From contig QXVZ01029270.1 in the NCBI GenBank assembly GCA_008931825.1, positions 1-27,658 on the forward strand: a DNA stretch of 27,658 nucleotides, given 5' to 3'. The notes beneath the pieces are model-generated. The model worked only from the letters and a program-made list of their open reading frames with translations. It was not told the origin of the DNA and searched no databases. A program made the translations under genes and the position numbers. Shown in pieces: positions 16,501-27,237 of this stretch. Origin of the DNA: Phallusia fumigata (taxonomy: Eukaryota; Chordata; Ascidiacea; Phlebobranchia; Ascidiidae). The first letter of the stretch is position 1, and the number at the start of each line of letters is the position of its first letter.

Positions 16501-16708
16501 GTATGTTGTCGTTAAAAAGAGATGTTGTGTGCAAGGTTATTAGTATTTTAATTGTAGATTTGACTGTTGAGTTGCTTTTAAACCCAGAAAAGTGCGATAC
16601 CATTAACTATCTATCCTCTAAATTTAGGCTTATAAGTTGTTTGACTACCGGGTTGTAACTAAAGTTTACAGATAAGTACATTATGAATTGCATTTTTTCT
16701 TTACCTAG

Positions 16709-16803
16709 ATGCTTTTCGCTTACTCAGTCATTTTAGATGTGCAAACTGCTGGAAAATTAAGGAAATTGGGTGTTTACCTGCAACCTAAGGTTTTTATCGC
16801 CTC
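16709..16803 (+). CDS. Candidate second exon of the hydrophobic-leader gene
   Basis: A very good acceptor (CATTTTTTCTTTACCTAG) and the donor GTAAGT bound 95 bases, open in phase 0: MLFAYSVILDVQTAGKLRKL and on to FIAS, leaving phase 2. With the leader it would make a signal anchor. A possible next exon at 17926-17974 (LVQRLYIEPFTSFAHK, acceptor TTTTTTATTTGCAG) fits the phase, but I cannot trace the gene to an end. Confidence 0.35.
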
Positions 16804-19800
16804 GTAAGTACCGATAAGTCAGCAGGTTACTTCTTCCAATTTCTTGCCTTGATATGCAAACACACACTCGATGTGAGAGCATCGGCTAATATTGACATAC
16901 GTGATTAAAAGTCCATAAAGACTGACATGCTACTACGCCTTCACATCTCCTGTGAACGCAATATATTATAACCGAACCGCCAGTAAACCGCAAGCACGAC
17001 CATGTAACTTGATTTTCAAGACATGTAATACTGTTGATAACTAGATCTGGCGGCCGTTGCTTGTCAAATACGGATTCTGTGTAGTGTGATAGTCAACCAG
17101 TGCTTCAGGGGTTAGTGACTTAACTGTCGGGATTATGAGAGACCAGTGAAAGCGCGTACGTGGTTATATACCTATTTTGCAGTGCATGGCTTAGAAAGCT
17201 AAAATCAAAGTTTGTAACCAGTTTTTTTGTGGTGAAGTACATTAAAAGTAAACCAAAATTGCCTGAACTTTGTAATTTTCGCTTAAAACGTACTGTACTA
17301 CAAACGGCACGATTGTGAATGCACGTTTTTAACTTTCTTTAGTTTTAAATTAAAAAAATAAGTAACACAGTCGCCAAATGACTGTCTTCGCAGCTGCACA
17401 GTTCTGCATACGAACTATGGTGTATATGTACTGAACAAGACACAGTGGAACCAATCTCTGACTATCCCGACAACAGCGATAGCACAAACTTTCTTCTATC
17501 TTGGGCACTGCAGCTTTCTCCTTGTCAGTAAAAGCTACTGATGTGTATAGAGCCGCGTGTCGGTCTGTACATAAAAATACCCAGTACAAGCATCACGGAG
17601 CAAGAACTAGACAATTCTCCGCATGTGTGCTTGTTTTTCGTGTCGTCGCCGTATCTGTACATTAGACTGAGCTTTGTTTATTGAGTAAAGCACTTATCTG
17701 CGGGTTTTAATGCAAGCATTAACAACTGAGCAAGGGAGATCGTTGTCTTGAGGCAATTGTTATCGTAAGTAAGTTTATCGTAAGTTTAGTCAAGCCGGAG
17801 CCAGACAAACAAGAGTTGCAATTCAGCATGTCAAGTTTTAGCATGTTTCTCAATATAGCCTAGTTATATTCAAGCAAAAGGTAGACAGCGTTAGAATGAA
17901 CAGGTTTGTAGTTTTTTATTTGCAGATTGGTGCAGAGGTTATACATCGAACCATTTACAAGTTTTGCACATAAGGTATTGTTGGTAGGTAACCTTGCTTG
18001 AAATTGGTCGTTCGAGTGAAGTGGGTGGTAAGACAGCACAACCAAACCATACATAAATTGTACTGCTGGTTATCCAAAATCGCATAAAAACCGCTTAAGT
18101 AACTTCACAAACAACAGAACCTAGTTCAAAGAACTCCATAAACAACGCATCCGTCTTCGTTGATGCGCTTGTTCTCTGTCAGTAATGTCGTCGCGTTGTG
18201 ACAGGAGGTTCATTTAGCACGAAGTTGCAAAGTAGCTGAACACAACAAAGTCAAAAGTTCCCCGAACTCTCCCTACCTCAGAGTTTGGCCAGCTTGTGTT
18301 TATAGCTCTTAGGTTTGTTGTCGTTTTGTGGCTAACAGACGTCCTCCACAGACAGCAAATTGGCTGGGTGGTACAAAACAGCAAGGTTCCTTTTCGAACA
18401 AAACAACTTTCAAACAAGGCTGGTATTGCAAACATTAGGATGTTTTTGTATTTTGAATGCTTTTTCTTAAAAATGATTTACATGCAAAGTTATTCATCTC
18501 CTCATATTAAAATGGACCGCTAGGCAAACGTCACAGTTTTTGTGTTTAAAGTAATCGATCTATCAATCAACTCCTTGACTAAAACATAAACCTTTCATAC
18601 ATACTGGTTCATAATAACGGCACACGCATCAATATGAATGCCGGTGCCAAAGGGGCTTCCGAGTTACTCAACCAAGCACTTTTGATAAACCAGTCTTTAC
18701 CTTCTGTATTGTGTAATGAAACCGTGTAGCCTACCTAAAATTTTAACTGAGACTCATTGATAACCTTAATTGACTTTTACGTGGGAAGGCGCTGCAAAAA
18801 ATTCCGATAATGCTTCACTAGCTTCAATAACTTTTATACAGACTTCATTAACTTATGGCATAGTTAGGCGATGACTGACCGCTTGTAACTTACACGCCTC
18901 GGATTCAGCACCACTGAAGCGGAACGTCGCTCGGCCGGTCTTTAACTCGAGGTTAGCTGAATACCAGAGACAGAAGTTTTGTCGTTACTGTACACACAGT
19001 AAGTAGTGACTAACAGTTTTCAGTCAAAAGTGATTCAGTGAATAGTTGAACACGAGCGGCCAGTTTTAGGTGACGTAATTGTTAAAAAGTACTCGGTTTT
19101 GTGCTGGTTTAACGAAAATTTTTTTAACATCCACGCACATTTTTGACTAAAACACCCACTCGCATTATGAGAGTCTAAATCACTGAATTATGACAAAAAT
19201 GATTGTGCGCGCAGTTTGCAATAAGAATTAACCTAGCAACTTAGTGTATAATAAACCATATTTTTTCGAAATTATATCAATGGCCAATTTTTTGTACAAA
19301 TGTCCCACGAAAGATTTGTATTTTGAACTTTTGTCTGAAGGCTTCTGTTTATCAGGATACAAGCGCACGCCTTGGTTTAAGCGGAAGCGGAACTGACTGG
19401 AATTGAATATACCGCGGTTTTCATTTGCTTACGTCAACAAAGGAGTTTTATTGTACATTTGGTGGTGTACCATGGCAGTACGCGGAATCGAGAAATATTC
19501 GCTTTTTTTTCTTCAACAATATTTTGGTAGTCGACCAAACCGCAACTATTTTGCAAAATAACAAAGCAACTTAAAACTCCCTTTTCGTATTTGGAAAGCC
19601 GCAGAGCTGTTAACGTTTTTTTCCAAGTTTAGCAATTTTCTAGTCAAGTGTCCATTCTTCTTTGGGATTATAGCGAGTAGATTGACATCGCAATTGGCGT
19701 CCGTAGCAGCCACGCCGACTTGTCAGACTTAACGATCTCGCCTGCTGCGGCTTTATGGTTTTATAATGCGAAATCTAAGGTCAAAAACACTGCTGACTCT

Positions 19801-19920
19801 AAAGTGGGCCATTGGACCATAAACTCCATTCAATTTGCGTCTTTAGTTGGTCCGTAAATAAGGTTATTGTTCCATTGTTCAAAGTCTGGTGCAAAAACAA
19901 GCAACGCCTTTAGTGTAATT
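16804..19920. other. Gene-poor stretch
   Basis: No gene can be supported on either strand. Open stretches on minus at 17350-17589 (Cys-rich) and on plus at 18296-18523 are at the length expected by chance. No repeats with clear ends were seen. Confidence 0.4.
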
Positions 19921-19922
19921 TG

Positions 19923-19928
19923 TTTATT
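19923..19928 (-). terminator. Candidate poly(A) signal AATAAA on minus
   Basis: TTTATT on plus, 123 bases beyond the stop codon of the minus-strand Fz-like gene; the distance suits a short 3' UTR. Confidence 0.35.
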
Positions 19929-20050
19929 TTGTAACGTTTGTACTTTCCAGTGTAGTAGTTTTTCGAACTATAAAACTGTTTACATGTGGTTTTTGGTTAA
20001 GAGAGATTGTGTCATACTTCGGTTTTACAGACGATGCACAAAATACGCCC

Positions 20051-20232
20051 TTATTTCATTTCCTTAGTTTCTCGTACAAAGCAATAAGACGAGTTTGATA
20101 ATGAGAACTGGACTCCATCAATGATTTTGTGAATTACATATTGGACATCGATTTTGTGTCCAATGCATAAATTAGGTACAATCTCTTGACAGCGTTCCTG
20201 GCAGACAAATTCTGGAATGGGGTATATGTTGC
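20051..20232 (-). CDS. Fz-like gene, exon 3 with stop
   Basis: A strong acceptor (TCTGTCTTTGTCATTTCACATTAG; positions 20233-20256) joins in phase to NIYPIPEFVCQERCQEIVPN. A stretch with a last cysteine (SNSSYCFV) and a Lys/Glu tail follow, then TAA at 20053-20051. The C-x3-C-x7-C triplet is the core Fz-like signature. Confidence 0.45.
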
Positions 20233-21029
20233 CTAATGTGAAATGACAAAGACAGAAGGTTTGGCAAAAAAAGGTCACAAAATGAAAACGTAATTCAGAG
20301 ATCTATTTACCTACGTAGTTAGTCGTGTTGCATTTACCTTTATCACAATGCCGGTATGGAAGCGTTCCTGGCGCGGTATTTTTGAGATGCCAGCGGCAAT
20401 ACTGACTCATCGCTTCATGCAAGCAAAAATGCGGTAAAAAACTTTTTTCGGCCCACGACGAAGCAAACAAATTACGCATAGCGGTCAAAGTTTCTCCCTA
20501 ATCACTGTTGCGCAATTAATCTCGAGTCAGAGGCAGTTTTTCTTAAGCTGTGTATTGGCTTTGGGCACTTTTCGAGTGTTTTTAAAGAAAAGTGAATTTT
20601 GGACGGATGTAGAAGCAGTTTTGACATATTATGTAGCAGTAGAATGAATCGTATAACATTTAAGCCGTACGGACATAAAAATGAGTAGTAGACAATGAGT
20701 TAACCAATCAAAATCAACATCACATGTGCGAAAACCAGTCTTGCCAGACTAGATCAAATAAGGAGCGGTTGTATTTAACTTCTGGGCGATCCCTGGTGGC
20801 CTGTTTACAAGTTGAAGTCTGCCAACCGGACTGGAAGTTTAGTCTAGAGGCCCGAGATCAAAGTACCAAGTACATGTCTTACTGCCAAGACCACTGTCAA
20901 CAGCAGAAGCTCTTCTGGTGATGAGAAAGGCACTGTTTGGATCACAAGGTGTATGAGCAACCCACCTGCAATTAAACACAACCTCTTGAACACATCGTCA
21001 TTGTAACAATGCATCGGGCCCCCAGGCAT
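20051..21029 (-). CDS. Candidate minus-strand gene with a Frizzled/ROR-like cysteine-rich domain
   Basis: Three exons chain in phase: 21029-20883, 20497-20338 and 20232-20051. Cysteines in exons 2-3 are spaced C-x8-C-x16-C-x12-C-x3-C-x7-C. ROR-type Fz domains have C-x8-C-x6-C-x11-C-x3-C-x7-C, so all but one interval agree, and the odd one is a 10-residue insertion. EFVCQERCQEIVPNLC is the most telling part (compare the family's P-x-x-x-C-x-x-x-C-E-x-L/V ... C). Sequence before the first of these cysteines is helical, as in Fz domains. The usual first two cysteines may be in exon 1 (HC and LC). Such domains bind Wnt proteins or lipids outside the cell. The product would be secreted, or the stop may be bypassed by splicing at a GTACGA inside exon 3. 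Single open exons of this size also occur by chance. Confidence 0.4.
20338..20497 (-). CDS. Fz-like gene, exon 2
   Basis: It encodes TAMRNLFASSWAEKSFLPHF followed by three of the patterned cysteines (HFC, QYC, RHC) and ends at GTAAAT in phase 1, which fits exon 3. The assumed acceptor (GTGATTAG) has a poor pyrimidine tract; an inner AG after TTTTTGCTTGCATG is possible but would remove one cysteine. Confidence 0.4.
20883..21029 (-). CDS. Fz-like gene, exon 1 (start uncertain)
   Basis: ATG at 21029 opens MPGGPMHCYNDDVFKRLCLI, then a hydrophobic stretch and PFSSPEELLLLTVVLA, ending at GTAAGA in phase 0. It could be a signal-peptide exon. Alternatively the exon starts at 20965 after a good acceptor (TGTGTTTAATTGCAG), and the gene begins further upstream. 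Confidence 0.3.
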
Positions 21030-22117
21030 CGCTTCTCGGACAGAGTTTGCGATAGCGAAAAGCTCTCGCTACGTCATTTATCGCTGATGAGCGTTCAATA
21101 AGTTGGTAGGTTGGTTGTTCAGGAAAGTTCCTCTCCATTTTCAAAGGGGCCCGCGTTTTAAAAGTTGCCTTTGGAGCCAAATTTTAGTTAGTTGTTTGAT
21201 CTTGTTTAAAAGTTTGGACAGAAAAAAAACAGTTTCAGATGGTTGGCAGTAAATACCATTAAGAAAATTGTATAGGTTTCGAAGCCTAAATTTACTGAAG
21301 TCATTGAGACGTTGTTTGTGTCTGTAACAAAATAGTCAGCAAAACAGTCACAAAATAGATCAGGAAAGTAGGGCCGTTACAGAAAGAATCGTATGTGGAC
21401 AAACTTTCAACAGGAAATAAATGTAACAAAAGGGACAGTTGGGAAAGAGAGAGTTATTTACATTGGCGTATTTCGCGGTCAAAATCGCCCCTTGAGATTC
21501 GTATTTGATTTGCCGGCATTTAAAGTTTGCCGGACCGAGCACGTCAGTCGGTGGATAATGAAACCACGTAAAACTTACGATTCATCGAGTTAACGAGTAA
21601 CGAACGGTTTTATTGTTCGCCTCGTCATTCCCGACCACATGACTTTCAATCGAAGGAATTTTTTAACAGTTTCATAGTGTGGTTTGTGTAGTGAGAAAAG
21701 CTTTTGTTTGTTGATTGACGAATATGTTTGTGATAGACTAACACAGATTTCCGAAAAATCCGAAAAACAAGTCTATATGTGTCGGCAGCTCCCAATTTTC
21801 GTTATTCGCACATATTGCCCTTGTGGTATGGTGTATGTCTGTCCGCAATTCGATAAGCGAGATTTAGTACGTTTCCAAACAGACCGACATCCAAGTCTAA
21901 ATTTATCAAAAAAAAAACGTTTAACTTGACGCCCGGGCCTCCAAAGAGAGATGAATTTTTGCCAAAGCGACGTTAATCGCTGATAGAACACGTCCGTAGA
22001 CATGTGTCGAAACGAAATTAGTTGGAGCCCTTTCCAGTGTAGGGTGAAACAGGTTTTGAACCTTCACGTTGTGTGTGATCATTAGTTAACCGCCGTTGCA
22101 CATGAAAGACTCGTTAG
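21030..22117. other. Upstream of the Fz-like gene; no supported gene
   Basis: Plus-strand open stretches at 21393-21593 (starts at ATG) and 21678-21929 (Cys-rich, acceptor TTTAACAGTTTCATAG) read plausibly, but no splice chain joins them. No TATA box or other promoter motif for the minus gene is clear. Confidence 0.35.
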
Positions 22118-22782
22118 TCACTTCTCCCAAAACTTGTTTTTCGTTTTCGTTCGTAAAGGGAACATCTTGCGGTCGTCTTGTTCACCGACCGTAATCCGTA
22201 TTTCGTTCCTCTTACTGGGTGTTATCCCTTTCGATAGCTTGTCATCGCATGAGATGAGAATTGTGAGAGTCTCTTTAACAAACTCCACAGTAAAAGCTGA
22301 CAACGTTGCGTTTTAACGTGTAATAATTAAAGCAGTCCCTAACCAACATATAGGTAACCATTTAAACTTACCATTGTCCCTAAGCGTAAAGCGTTCCTAT
22401 TTGGTGTGTTCTGTAAGTTTGTCGCGTGAGATGAAACAGTCTTCTTTACNTCACTTCTCCCAAAACTTGTTTTTCGTTTTCGTTCGTAAAGGGAACATCT
22501 TGCGGTCGTCTTGTTCACCGACCGTAATCCGTATTTCGTTCCTCTTACTTGGTGTTATCCCTTTCGATAGCTTGTCATCGCATGAAATGAGAGTTGTGAG
22601 AGTCTCTTTAACAAACTCCACAGTAAAAGCTGACAACGTTGCGTTTTAACGGGTGATAATTAAAGCAGTCCCTAACCAACATATAGGTAACCATTTCAAC
22701 TTACCATTGCCCCTAAGCGTAAAGCGTTCTTATTGGGTGTGTTCTATTAGCTTGTCGCATGGGATGAAACAGTCTCCTTAAC
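22118..22782. repeat. 332-bp duplication across the N at 22450
   Basis: Bases 22118-22449 recur at 22451-22782 with scattered differences (I count about 15), beginning TCACTTCTCCCAAAACTTG directly after the N. As at 4481, the break is exactly where one copy ends and the next begins, so two unmerged alleles are likely. Matching short open frames in both copies come from the duplication, not from selection. Confidence 0.8.
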
Positions 22783-22862
22783 AAATCCTACTTTAAAAAG
22801 CTGACAACGTTACGTTTTAATGTGTGAAAGGTTGAAGCAGTTCTTAGGCAACATATAGATAC
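22537..22862. repeat. Diverged tandem repeat, period about 188 bp
   Basis: Within one copy, CGTTCCTCTTACTTGGTGTT (22537) recurs as CGTTCTTATTGGGTGTGTTC (22725). The following blocks also match: ...CTGACAACGTTGCGTTTTAA and CTGACAACGTTACGTTTTAA, then AACATATAGGTA and AACATATAGATA. A weaker third unit may follow near 22970 (CCGTTCTAGGTGTTC). This is a real local repeat, separate from the N-linked duplication. Confidence 0.6.
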
Positions 22863-23520
22863 AGAGTGTGATATAAACGTTGACTCAGGGCCTAACTTAT
22901 CTCTTCACTTTTGATCTTAATATCGGTCGTCCAGGTTTACTACGTTACCCTTTTTAAGTGCATAATGCCGTTCTAGGTGTTCTTTTTGACTTTGGATGGC
23001 AACCTTATTTAGCTGCTAACATGTAATGTTGCGTGAATCGTGTAGCTTTACGTCAAACTCCACTCCTTGGGAGCGGGTGTTGCATGTGTTCCGCCTATAC
23101 TTAGAACTTATCGCTGGGCGGCGTCCGAGTGGCGGCAGTTTTTCTTCCAAGAACAACTGTCGACGTGCAGTTAGCGTGAGTAGCAAAAAGCATTTGACCC
23201 CCTTTACTTCCACTTCTTCGTCCAAAACCCGCGAACCCTTTAATCCCCGCAGCACCCCGAAGTGCTTTCATGTTCGTCCCTGCTTCAGTGGGGCAGTTGC
23301 AGAAAGTAGCCCTCACCCAAACGCCGTTTAATCCATCTTACTTTTCAGGTACAAGACTAAGTTTCGCCTTGTTTTTAATCCAAGCAGCGCACCGAGCGTG
23401 CTGACGGTTTACACAGATTATCTGCACTGGACCCAGCACGAAATTCCGCCGCAAAAGAGCCCACGCCGCGGCCATTGAAACAGGATTATCCAAGCCCAGC
23501 CCGTAGCTGCTTCTGTTCCG
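22863..23520. other. Upstream region of the secreted-protein gene
   Basis: G+C rises from about 23050. Open frames on both strands at 23020-23330 lack supporting splice sites and are taken as a composition effect. The 23390-23520 stretch is GC-rich and fits a promoter-proximal region. Confidence 0.35.
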
Positions 23521-23524
23521 ATGC

Positions 23525-23531
23525 TATAAAG
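23525..23531 (+). promoter_or_regulatory. TATA box TATAAAG
   Basis: TATAAAG within GC-rich flanks, 178 bases before the ATG of the signal-peptide exon. A start site near 23555 would leave a 5' UTR of about 150 bases. Confidence 0.5.
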
Positions 23532-23574
23532 CCCGCGCCATAACAACACACAAAGTCTCGGAGCGAACTAGCTT

Positions 23575-23601
23575 TGACGTCACGCTAATCGGATCACGTG
23601 T
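23575..23601 (+). promoter_or_regulatory. CRE palindrome and E-box
   Basis: TGACGTCA (23575-23582), a consensus CRE/ATF site, is followed at 23596-23601 by CACGTG, a consensus E-box. Both are perfect palindromes close to the predicted start site. Function is inference from motif identity and position. Confidence 0.4.
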
Positions 23602-23708
23602 TCAATTCTCCGCGAACTATTGCAAGGCCGATATTTTAATAACTTTCGCGATTCGCCATGGACAACTGATTTGCTTCTCGCGAAAGATTTCTGGGATATA
23701 CACCGACG

Positions 23709-23832
23709 ATGCAGCGTTTGAATAGAAAAAGACTCGCAAATATCAGAATCCTTTTGTTGCTAACCACAGTCACAATTGGAAGGTGCGTAATTCCTGAAGA
23801 CAGGAAGCCAGAGAGAGTGTATGGAGTCAATG
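23709..23832 (+). CDS. First exon of a secreted or membrane protein: signal peptide
   Basis: ATG opens MQRLNRKRLANIRILLLLTT then VTIGRC: a basic n-region, an Ile/Leu/Val core and small residues before a likely cleavage site near Gly-Arg-Cys. A charged segment (VIPEDRKPERVYGVN) follows. The exon ends at a strong GTAAGT in phase 1. Downstream of the TATA box, this is the best-supported gene start of the window. The phase fits the exon at 27124. The family is not recognised. Confidence 0.6.
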
Positions 23833-26800
23833 GTAAGTTAAATCCGCTTGTTGTGTGTACTTGTATGTTTGGTTAGCAAATTCGTTGTTATCCCATCGTT
23901 CTATTGTGTTGTGCTTTTAAGAACGCTGACAGGCACTTAGCAAGCAAAACAAACAGTGCGGATTTGCTGCGATGTCCAATTTCACAAACAAAGGCCATTG
24001 CGATAGCTCTCAATCTTTTGTTAATATGTCATAAAAAACATGTCTTCGGGCTCTTTAGACATACAAAAGTATTTTTTTCTAACACAAGTATTTTTTCATA
24101 ATTTAGATTAAGTAAGGTATGAAAAGTTGTAATGTAGTCTGGAAACGTTTTTATCGTTTGATATACGTATAACACGGTTGGTCTTACGATAAGCAGTGCA
24201 ATTTCCTGTGGCCGAATTTCCAATTCACAAAGCCGGAGACCGCCGAAACCGTTCTTTTCCGCATTTAAAACCACTTTCAATCAACCTCAATTCGCGTAAC
24301 CGTAATCTTATTAATCTCCAAGCGCCCGTACCAATTCACCATCGTAACCGCTGGTTCAAATTAGCACCATTGAAATCTCAATATCCGTGTTGTTGCGATT
24401 TAAATCCCGCGCAAACCAGGATTTAACGACCCCTAATTGACGTTTGGCCCTTGCAGGTGATTACTGGAGTTTAATTCCGGTTTTGGTTTGGATTAATTAA
24501 CCCCAGTTCGTTTCGGAATTGATTAATTTCGTTATAATCACGTTAGCCTAGCACCTGTTCCTGAAAATCAAGTTCGGTTGATCGACACCTGACAAGGCTT
24601 GTTATATGAGGTTGCTTTTGTAACGTTTGAGAAAAAAACGTTTTAGAGTGGTTTACAAGTGTTTGACAATGCTGACATTATGAACTATTTTTATTAATCT
24701 TCTTATTTGTCGGCAACCTAAATTTCAAACCTAAGAGTTTGAATAGACAGAGTTAAGTATCGGCAAATCACGCAGGTTTCTTGATAGATTTATCTGTCAC
24801 CTGTAGCCTGTAATGCAATCAAACTTAAACCACCAAACACACAAGATTGGCTTGTCCTAAAAAAACGAGCTGTATTCGAGTTCGAGCAGATTAGCATAAT
24901 AAATCCGTTGCTAGATAAGACCGGCCTATGTGGTAAGACTGACTGGCCTGAAGGCAATACTGCCTCGAGGGCCCGCCACCGACACCACAGTGCACTGAAC
25001 ACCTCAGCTGTGCACGGTGCGGTTCTCGTGCAACTTGCAGCTGCCCGCGAAAGAGCCTTTTTACTCGGGTGGCAAGACCTTGCACAGCTGATGGGTATCA
25101 CAAGACAATGCATGGCAGTTTTTTGGGGCCGTAAATTTGGTGAATTAGGACAATTGACAAAGGCCTTTAAAGCGTAAACGCACTGATTGGCTTGTGGCAT
25201 TTTGGGGTCACTTCAGACCTGAAAACTTACCGCTGGTAATGCATCTAAAGAGTGTTCATCCTTCATCAGAGTACACGTTTACCTGCATTAAACGGTTGCT
25301 TTCACGGAATGTAAAATCATAAGTTATTCTCTAAAATTTATGAAAACGTTTCGTCTACTACACCTGTTCCATGGCTATTTGAAATAGGATTTAGTAGCAA
25401 TGAAATACAAATCGAAAGTCTCGGGGGCGTTTTTGTACCATGGAACCAAAACTACCATGCATGAACATGAAATCAAAAGTAGAAGCAAGCATAACATTGT
25501 GTTTTAATCGGTATGCTCGAGGTAAATGCCTCTCCACCCACCTATTTGGCAAAAAATGCCGTTTTTGCACCCAAACTAAAACTCCAACTTCAAGTTTTAC
25601 CATCATCCACTTGTTTTGCACGTGCCCACTCACTTGGTCCCACGGGAGGTGTCGGTTTGCACTACGCAACTTTTGTCTGCGGGATCGCTTTCAGGGCATG
25701 TGTTGCTGCTGCGATGCGCCATCCATTGTCACAAGCAAAACCCTTTGTGCTTTCGAAGTGTTTTTGCAATACAAAATCCGGTATCAACTCGCACAGAAGT
25801 ACCGCTGCGCTTTTCATGTTTTTGTTATGAGCTTGGACCCTGGGAAGAAGTTGTAGTGTTTACGATGTTAGCTGATGTAAGATTTGTTTTTCCCAGGTGC
25901 GTTTGACTAAATGTGGAAATCTGTGTCCATGGAAATGGACCAAAGGTCAGTGCACATTCGCGAAAGCACAAAGGCGTTTTCCTGTGACAAATGCACGTTT
26001 GGTATAATACCATTTAACCTAGGTTCCAAGAAACCTGAAAATCGCATGAAACTTATTCAGATTTTCGCGTAAGCCGTATGCGAGGGAATTTTCTGCCTCC
26101 CAAGGCTTCAATTTATGTAAGGATGTATGCAAACGTGATATCAGACGAAAGCTCATCGGATTTCTTTTGTTTGTTTTGTGTCTCGACATTTCTTTTCCGC
26201 GTCTACAGTTTTCATTTAGATTGGAGATTTAAGTGCGCGAATCTATGCAATTTAGGCAGCGGGTAAATCCCATCTTATGTGTGTTGCAATATTACCACGC
26301 TACTCTAACAGGATCAGACCCAATACGCGCCACTGCGCAATTTTGCTAAATCCNTTCACAGACCGTGCAATGATGCAAATACAATTTTGTCTCCTTTCCA
26401 GACATTAGTCTATGAAACATGAAATGCTTACATTGCGAAGTTTGCGTCTACTCTGGTGCCTTTCTGAGGCCGTGATTTATGTTGCTTTTCAAACCGCCAA
26501 TCCATTTGCAACTTGATCACCAGAAATGATCGTCCATTCCCTTGCATTAAAACACACTTAGTGGTACGCCGCAGAAGCTTAACGACCTTGTGGTATAACC
26601 GTGGTATGACTCGCCTGTTTAATGCACGTAGCGGCGGTAACGTGATATTGAACACCTTGACGTGAACTTGGCGCACCCTCTAGATCAGATAACCCTTGCA
26701 AATCGCTTTTCGATCCTCTCTGCCGGAATACCCATTAAAGGTCTTGCAAAAAAACTGCAAGCCTAACTTTGTGCGATGCAGTAATTTTAGTTTTTTTGCT

Positions 26801-27123
26801 TTTTCTCGATCAGCGAAATTCTATCTAGGACTTCGGTTATACTCATTAGAGATCCGCAATCAAGTTGCCTGCTTTATTGCAGTTTCATTAAAGTTTTTAA
26901 ATTGGAAATAGTTTATAGTTGATGACATTACTTTATCATACCATTAAGGTAGTTTTAAATTGCTATTTAAAATCCCGCACAGTGGTGGGTCAACTCCATA
27001 CATTTGTTTGTCTATCCTCTGCTCATTTTTTGTTCAGTGGGTACAAAGACATGGTTTGTTCTGGTCTTATATCACAGCGAATTTTTCTGCGTATGTTAAA
27101 ACAGCTTCTTTGTTTTTTTGCAG
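23833..27123 (+). other. Long first intron (about 3.3 kb)
   Basis: The stretch between the two phase-matched exons holds several GC-richer patches (24900-25150 and 25440-25860) that are open in more than one frame and on both strands, a sign of composition, not coding. A single N at 26354 marks a break without any duplication. An undetected small exon is possible. Confidence 0.4.
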
Positions 27124-27237
27124 ACACCCAAAAATACGCGATATTCGTCGGGACCAAGACCGCTGGGGTAACCCCCGAACTTCATTACGTGCAGGGGATG
27201 ACGAAAGTAGACGGCGATTACGTCATTCATGCCAGGT
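27124..27237 (+). CDS. Second exon of the secreted-protein gene (gene continues past the window)
   Basis: An excellent acceptor (CTTTGTTTTTTTGCAG) and the donor GTAAGC bound 114 bases. Entering in phase 1 it reads DTQKYAIFVGTKTAGVTPEL then HYVQGMTKVDGDYVIHAR, alternating hydrophobic and polar as in beta strands, and leaves in phase 2... or, counted from the ATG, after Ala with two bases of an Arg codon. No family recognised; the remainder lies beyond 27658. Confidence 0.6.

Noticed and set aside
17350-17589. Cys-rich minus-strand stretch with a good acceptor (TTTTTATGTACAG)
   Set aside because: No upstream exon, no poly(A) signal nearby and no recognisable cysteine pattern.
21393-21929. Two plus-strand open stretches, one Cys-rich
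   Set aside because: Each reads plausibly, but no donor/acceptor pair joins them in phase and the lengths are at chance level.
22134-22649. Matching 60-codon open frames on both strands
   Set aside because: They recur because the DNA block is duplicated across the N; the underlying sequence is a tandem repeat.
23026-23331. 101-codon plus frame and overlapping minus frames
   Set aside because: Open in several frames at once in GC-rich DNA just ahead of a promoter; no splice or start context.
24790-25200. 136-codon minus frame with ATG, and an 89-codon plus frame opposite
   Set aside because: Both are open in a GC-rich patch inside an intron; codon content looks like mirror images and neither shows a known motif.
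25391-25906. Overlapping frames of 92-138 codons in three plus frames and one minus frame
   Set aside because: Simultaneous openness in so many frames points to composition; no flanking exon signals in phase with 23832 or 27124.
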